A DNA stretch of 64,000 nt from Asaia sp003994335 (GTDB taxonomy: Bacteria; Pseudomonadota; Alphaproteobacteria; Acetobacterales; Acetobacteraceae), in the NCBI RefSeq assembly GCF_037151175.1, contig NZ_JBBCOR010000010.1, positions 1-64,000 of the forward strand. The letters are read 5' to 3'. Both the position numbers and the translations under genes were made by a program. How positions within the stretch are numbered: the first letter of the stretch is position 1; each line of letters starts with the position of its first letter. Shown in pieces: positions 60,884-64,000 of the stretch. Below the pieces are notes generated by a model. That model was not told where the DNA came from, did not search any database, and saw nothing but the letters and a program-made list of their open reading frames with translations.

Positions 60884-63301
60884 TTACCAGGTGGCGCTCA
60901 GGGTCAGGAAATACATGCGCGGCGCGATGGGGAAGGCGGTGAACTGGTTGGAGACCTGGTTCACATTGACCGTGGACCAGCCCTTGGTGTTGGTCAGGTT
61001 GGTGATATTGCCCTGAACGCGCAAGGCCGGAATATGGGGAATGCCGTGAATGGTATAGCCCGCATTCATGCTGAACTGTGCGGTGGGCGAGGCCCAAAGG
61101 TCGTTGGTGTAGGTCGTGTAGCGCTTGCCCATCACATCACCGATGAACTGGCCGTAGAAATTGCCCCAGTTCGTGGTGGCAACGAACTTCTCGGTCCAGT
61201 CAGGCTGACCGGCCACATTGCGGCCTGCAATGCGGATGGTGGACGTGCCGGAGTTGTAATCGTCGTTATAGACCGACTTGTTATAGCTCAGCCCGTTATA
61301 GAGCGAGAAATGCGGGCCGAACTGCGCGGTGAAGGAGAAATCCATACCGTCTGTCGTGACCGAGCCCACATTGGCGAGCGTCGTGGCCGAACCGATGATG
61401 GAAGACAGCGACTGAGTGGTAGCGATGGCAACCAGACGGTTCGAGAAATGCACGTGGTAATATTCGGCCTGAGCCGAGATATCGGTCAGCGGCCCGAGAT
61501 TGACATGGTGATGGGTGCGCAGGCCGGTTTCATAGGTCCATGAGGTCTCGACCTTGCCGTGCTTCTTGAAATCCTCGAAGGCGGCCTGGCTGGTCGCGCC
61601 CCAGGGCGTGGCATTGCCATAGCCCGCATCCTGATAGGAACGCATGTTTTCCTGGATATTGGCGAACCACTGCTCATTGGGCGTGATGTTCCACAGAGCG
61701 CCGAAAGAGGGCAGGAACGGCTTGACGGCCGCAATGGTGCCGCCCGGCACGGTCACGGCGGTGGCCGGTGAGAGCGAGCCCGGCTTGCCGGCCACAGGCA
61801 GCGTGCCATTGGTATAGACCAACTCGGACTTGAAACCTGCCGAAAGGGTGAAGTTCTTCGTCACCCGCCAGCTATCCTGCAGATGGGTGGTGAAGGTGTT
61901 GGTATAGAAATAGTTCGTGTACTGCTTGATCAGTGCGTCCTGCTGGCGGTCATAGGGCGTGGTCGGGTTGTTCGCATCCAGCGGATACCAGCGACGGGCC
62001 TGGGTGTTGTTGTTGCGCTCGTACCAGCCCCCGACCTCGAGGTCGTGATGGCCGAGCTTGTAGCGCAGCGTCGTGAGCAGGCCGCCGCGATTATCCCAGT
62101 ATTCGGTCGTGCGTGTGGCATAGCCCGAGCCGCCGAACACATTGCTGAGCTGGCTGGCGCTCTGGTTCGGGAAATACGCGCCGAACAGCGTGGGCAGACC
62201 GGCGGCCGTGATCGGCCCGGCGACCACGCCTTCGCCCAGATTGTGATGATAATAGAGCTTGTTGTCCCAATGCAGGTTGGCATTGAAATCATGCTGCCAG
62301 CCCAGATAGGTCAGGAAATCCTCACGCTGCGCTGCGGAGTAGTAATTGCGGTAATTCAGCCCGGCATTCTTGTAGGCGGCAGAGTTCAGATAGGATTTGG
62401 CATAGCTGAAATCGGGATAGGTAAAGGGACGCACATAGGTGCCGTAGCCATTGGGTAGCACGATGCCGTCTTCATTGGGTTCGACCTTGTCGGACCAGTC
62501 AAAGAAATAGGTGATCTTGTCCTTGCTGCCCTTGTGCACAAATTTCGCATTGACCTGATTGCCGCCCTGATGACCGGCGAAGTCCCAGGCGCGGGCATCC
62601 TGACGAGCCCATGAGATATAGGCCGAATTGCCGTTGCCGAAATTGCCGGTATCGAAGCGGGCAAAGGTACGGAAGGTCGAGAAGCTGCCGAAAGTCTGGT
62701 CCAGCTGACCACCCATTTTCTGCTTGGGGTCGAGGGATGAAAACAGCAGCGTTCCGCCCAGATTGGAGGTCGAGGCCGTGCCGAGTGCCCCGGAGCCGGT
62801 CGCGACAGTGGCATTGCCCACGTTCTCGCTGATCACGGCGCGCTGGGGTGAGAGGCCGTTGTAATTGCCATAGGCCTGATCGCCCAGCGGAATGCCGTCC
62901 AGCGTATAGCCCAGCTGGTTCTGATTGAAGCCATGGATGAAAAGCGAGGAGTTCTGCTCGTTATTGCCCCAGGGATCGGCATTGTTGAATACGACGCCCG
63001 GCAGGATCTGCAACGCCTTGAGCGGGCTCACGCCAGGCAGGATACGCTGAAGTTGCGTGTGGCCGACGCTCTGCTCGGAGCGGGTGCGTCGCGCGGTTGC
63101 GATGACCTCTTCCGCCGGGGCGGTGGAGACGAGAGCCTTTGCTTTGCGTGACGAGCCGTGCGCCTGAACCTGCGAGGCGGGCGCTGCATTCTGATGGACG
63201 GGAAGCTTCGCTTCTGCGGCCTGGGCGGTGGCGCTCATCAGGGCGAGGGGGGAGCAGAAGAGAGACAGCGTGAGAGCGCGGCGCTGCTTGCGAAGCTTCA
63301 T
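60884..63301 (-). CDS. TonB-dependent outer-membrane receptor
   Basis: 805 residues: signal peptide (LRKQRRALTLSLFCSPLALM, cut near AQAAE), TonB-box-like EEVIATA at 64-70, plug domain with SPLKALQILPGVVFNNADPW and FIHGFNQNQLGYTLDGIPLG, then a barrel ending in the usual terminal aromatic (YFLTLSATW). It lacks the siderophore-receptor VRGF/LKGPSGALYG motifs, so the substrate is probably not a classical siderophore. The SD AAAGGAAAG precedes the ATG. It is placed directly upstream of glpQ. Substrate is unknown. Confidence 0.9.
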   Translation of the reverse strand: MKLRKQRRALTLSLFCSPLALMSATAQAAEAKLPVHQNAAPASQVQAHGSSRKAKALVSTAPAEEVIATARRTRSEQSVGHTQLQRILPGVSPLKALQILPGVVFNNADPWGNNEQNSSLFIHGFNQNQLGYTLDGIPLGDQAYGNYNGLSPQRAVISENVGNATVATGSGALGTASTSNLGGTLLFSSLDPKQKMGGQLDQTFGSFSTFRTFARFDTGNFGNGNSAYISWARQDARAWDFAGHQGGNQVNAKFVHKGSKDKITYFFDWSDKVEPNEDGIVLPNGYGTYVRPFTYPDFSYAKSYLNSAAYKNAGLNYRNYYSAAQREDFLTYLGWQHDFNANLHWDNKLYYHHNLGEGVVAGPITAAGLPTLFGAYFPNQSASQLSNVFGGSGYATRTTEYWDNRGGLLTTLRYKLGHHDLEVGGWYERNNNTQARRWYPLDANNPTTPYDRQQDALIKQYTNYFYTNTFTTHLQDSWRVTKNFTLSAGFKSELVYTNGTLPVAGKPGSLSPATAVTVPGGTIAAVKPFLPSFGALWNITPNEQWFANIQENMRSYQDAGYGNATPWGATSQAAFEDFKKHGKVETSWTYETGLRTHHHVNLGPLTDISAQAEYYHVHFSNRLVAIATTQSLSSIIGSATTLANVGSVTTDGMDFSFTAQFGPHFSLYNGLSYNKSVYNDDYNSGTSTIRIAGRNVAGQPDWTEKFVATTNWGNFYGQFIGDVMGKRYTTYTNDLWASPTAQFSMNAGYTIHGIPHIPALRVQGNITNLTNTKGWSTVNVNQVSNQFTAFPIAPRMYFLTLSATW

Positions 63302-63763
63302 CAGTAAACTTTCCTTTAAGACGGGCTGGAACGCGGCGCACCCTATTCGGAGAGTTCGTTACAGTGTGTGAACCTTCCATGATCGAGTTGTGAAGGATTG
63401 ATGAAATAGCGAGCCTGACCTGAAGCATCCCGGGCGATATGACGCAAAGACGCTCCGCGCTCGTTACTCGAAAGAGAGGAACCGCTTCTCTCGCCTCTCG
63501 CGGGGCAGCGGCTTCGCTCCTCTCTCCCATGCCCATGTGCGTGACGTCTTGTGAAAGCGGTCACGCAGCGGGGGCTTCACGTGCACCGCGTTCCGTCGTC
63601 CGCGCGATCACGTCCGGTGGGTGAGGAAAACTGCCTCGTCGCACTGGGACGGTCGAGGAGACCCTTCCTTGAGAACCATCGAAAAAATCGATTGTAATGT
63701 CCAAAACAATGCATTGGAATTCTATTTCTCCGACGCTTAGCCATGAGGTCGAAAGGATCTTCC
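63302..63763. promoter_or_regulatory. divergent intergenic region, candidate operators
   Basis: 462 bases between the divergent TonB receptor and the right-edge transporter. Near the transporter start TCCAA (63700-63704) mirrors TTGGA (63714-63718) around the palindrome CAATGCATTG (63707-63716), a possible binding site. No riboswitch or coding region could be recognised. Confidence 0.35.
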
Positions 63764-64000
63764 ATGGCCAGTTTGCAGTCTTCTCCTGTTCTCGGTGGTG
63801 CGTCGTGGGGCAGGGTCGCGAGTCTTCTGCCAGGCCTCGCGCTTTGCGCCACTGTGACAGGCAGCGCGATGCTCGCCGAGAATGTCTCGCACCGCGTCCT
63901 CGAGGGCAGAAGCCTGGAGGCTCTCGTTTTCGCCATTGTTTTCGGCGTCGCTCTGCGCAGTGTCTGGGTGCCCGGCCAGCCCCTTCAACGCGGTATCGGG
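63764..64000 (+). CDS. YeiH-type putative sulfate exporter family transporter, 5' part
   Basis: Open reading frame of 79 codons running off the window edge. It starts at an ATG with AAAGGA seven bases upstream (63752-63757). The visible protein (MASLQSSPVLGG..., then VASLLPGLALCATVTGSAML, a polar segment, ALVFAIVFGVALRSV and WVPGQPLQRGIG) matches the N-terminus of the YeiH/UPF0324 family: a helix with PGL, a polar loop, a second helix ending in R and a PG turn. These are inner-membrane proteins of uncertain transport function. The rest lies outside. Confidence 0.65.
   Translation, partial: MASLQSSPVLGGASWGRVASLLPGLALCATVTGSAMLAENVSHRVLEGRSLEALVFAIVFGVALRSVWVPGQPLQRGIG

Noticed and set aside
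63302..63500. Riboswitch (cobalamin or thiamine) in the TonB receptor leader
   Set aside because: No conserved core elements of either class could be found on the minus strand leader.
1..64000. CRISPR arrays, restriction-modification systems or complete mobile elements
   Set aside because: No direct-repeat/spacer pattern, cas genes, methyltransferase motifs, integrase or intact transposase were seen on either strand.

Overview
The window looks like chromosomal DNA of an acetic acid bacterium (Acetobacteraceae, Alphaproteobacteria; an Asaia- or Gluconobacter-like genome is my guess). The reasons are the GC-rich coding sequence, a compact polyol catabolic cluster, an S9 peptidase/RND/TonB-receptor envelope repertoire, and two Hint-domain proteins of a kind I associate with this family. 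The genus is inference. About 48 protein genes are supported, plus the 3' end of an initiator tRNA at the left edge and a gene cut by the right edge (63764-64000).

Layout. 1-3.9 kb: tRNA-fMet end, a small membrane protein, and an hldE-AGE isomerase operon (ADP-heptose for lipopolysaccharide). 4.1-8.0 kb: a one-PDZ HtrA protease preceded by two coupled mini-ORFs, then an OmpR-type regulator, a sensor kinase and a small secreted protein. 8.2-15.4 kb: a YdiJ-type FAD/Fe-S dehydrogenase, dnaB, an MgtC-like protein and aspA. 15.5-20.7 kb: a Rieske oxygenase divergent from its LysR regulator, an L,D-transpeptidase lipoprotein and an S9 peptidase. 20.7-29.8 kb: an orphan RND permease and a yhaO-yhaN-SDR operon. 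29.9-35.9 kb: CPA1 antiporter, MscS channel, bile-acid-type symporter, PsiE and NudK. 36.0-41.7 kb: polyol cluster (DeoR regulator, tagatose-type kinase, GatZ-like protein, sorbitol/galactitol dehydrogenase, MFS porter). 41.8-42.7 kb: a DUF1460 amidase.

42.7-56.5 kb looks like an accessory block. It has long AT-rich gene-free stretches, two Hint-domain surface-type proteins, a MarR-GNAT fusion, a four-gene siderophore receptor/PepSY iron locus, a serine hydrolase and a heptanucleotide tandem repeat. 56.5-64 kb returns to housekeeping: htpG, a HAD phosphatase with a MutT-like Nudix protein, glpQ with a large TonB-dependent receptor, and the start of a YeiH-type transporter.

How the genes fit together. 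The polyol cluster reads as import, oxidation to a ketohexose, phosphorylation and C4-epimerisation or aldol cleavage. The receptor at 46.7 kb and its small membrane partners read as ferric-siderophore uptake and reduction. The receptor and GlpQ at 59.6-63.3 kb may work together on phosphodiesters. The most unusual content is the pair of Hint proteins: unrelated N-terminal passengers joined to the same Hint core and the same C-terminal module, with no recognisable signal peptide.
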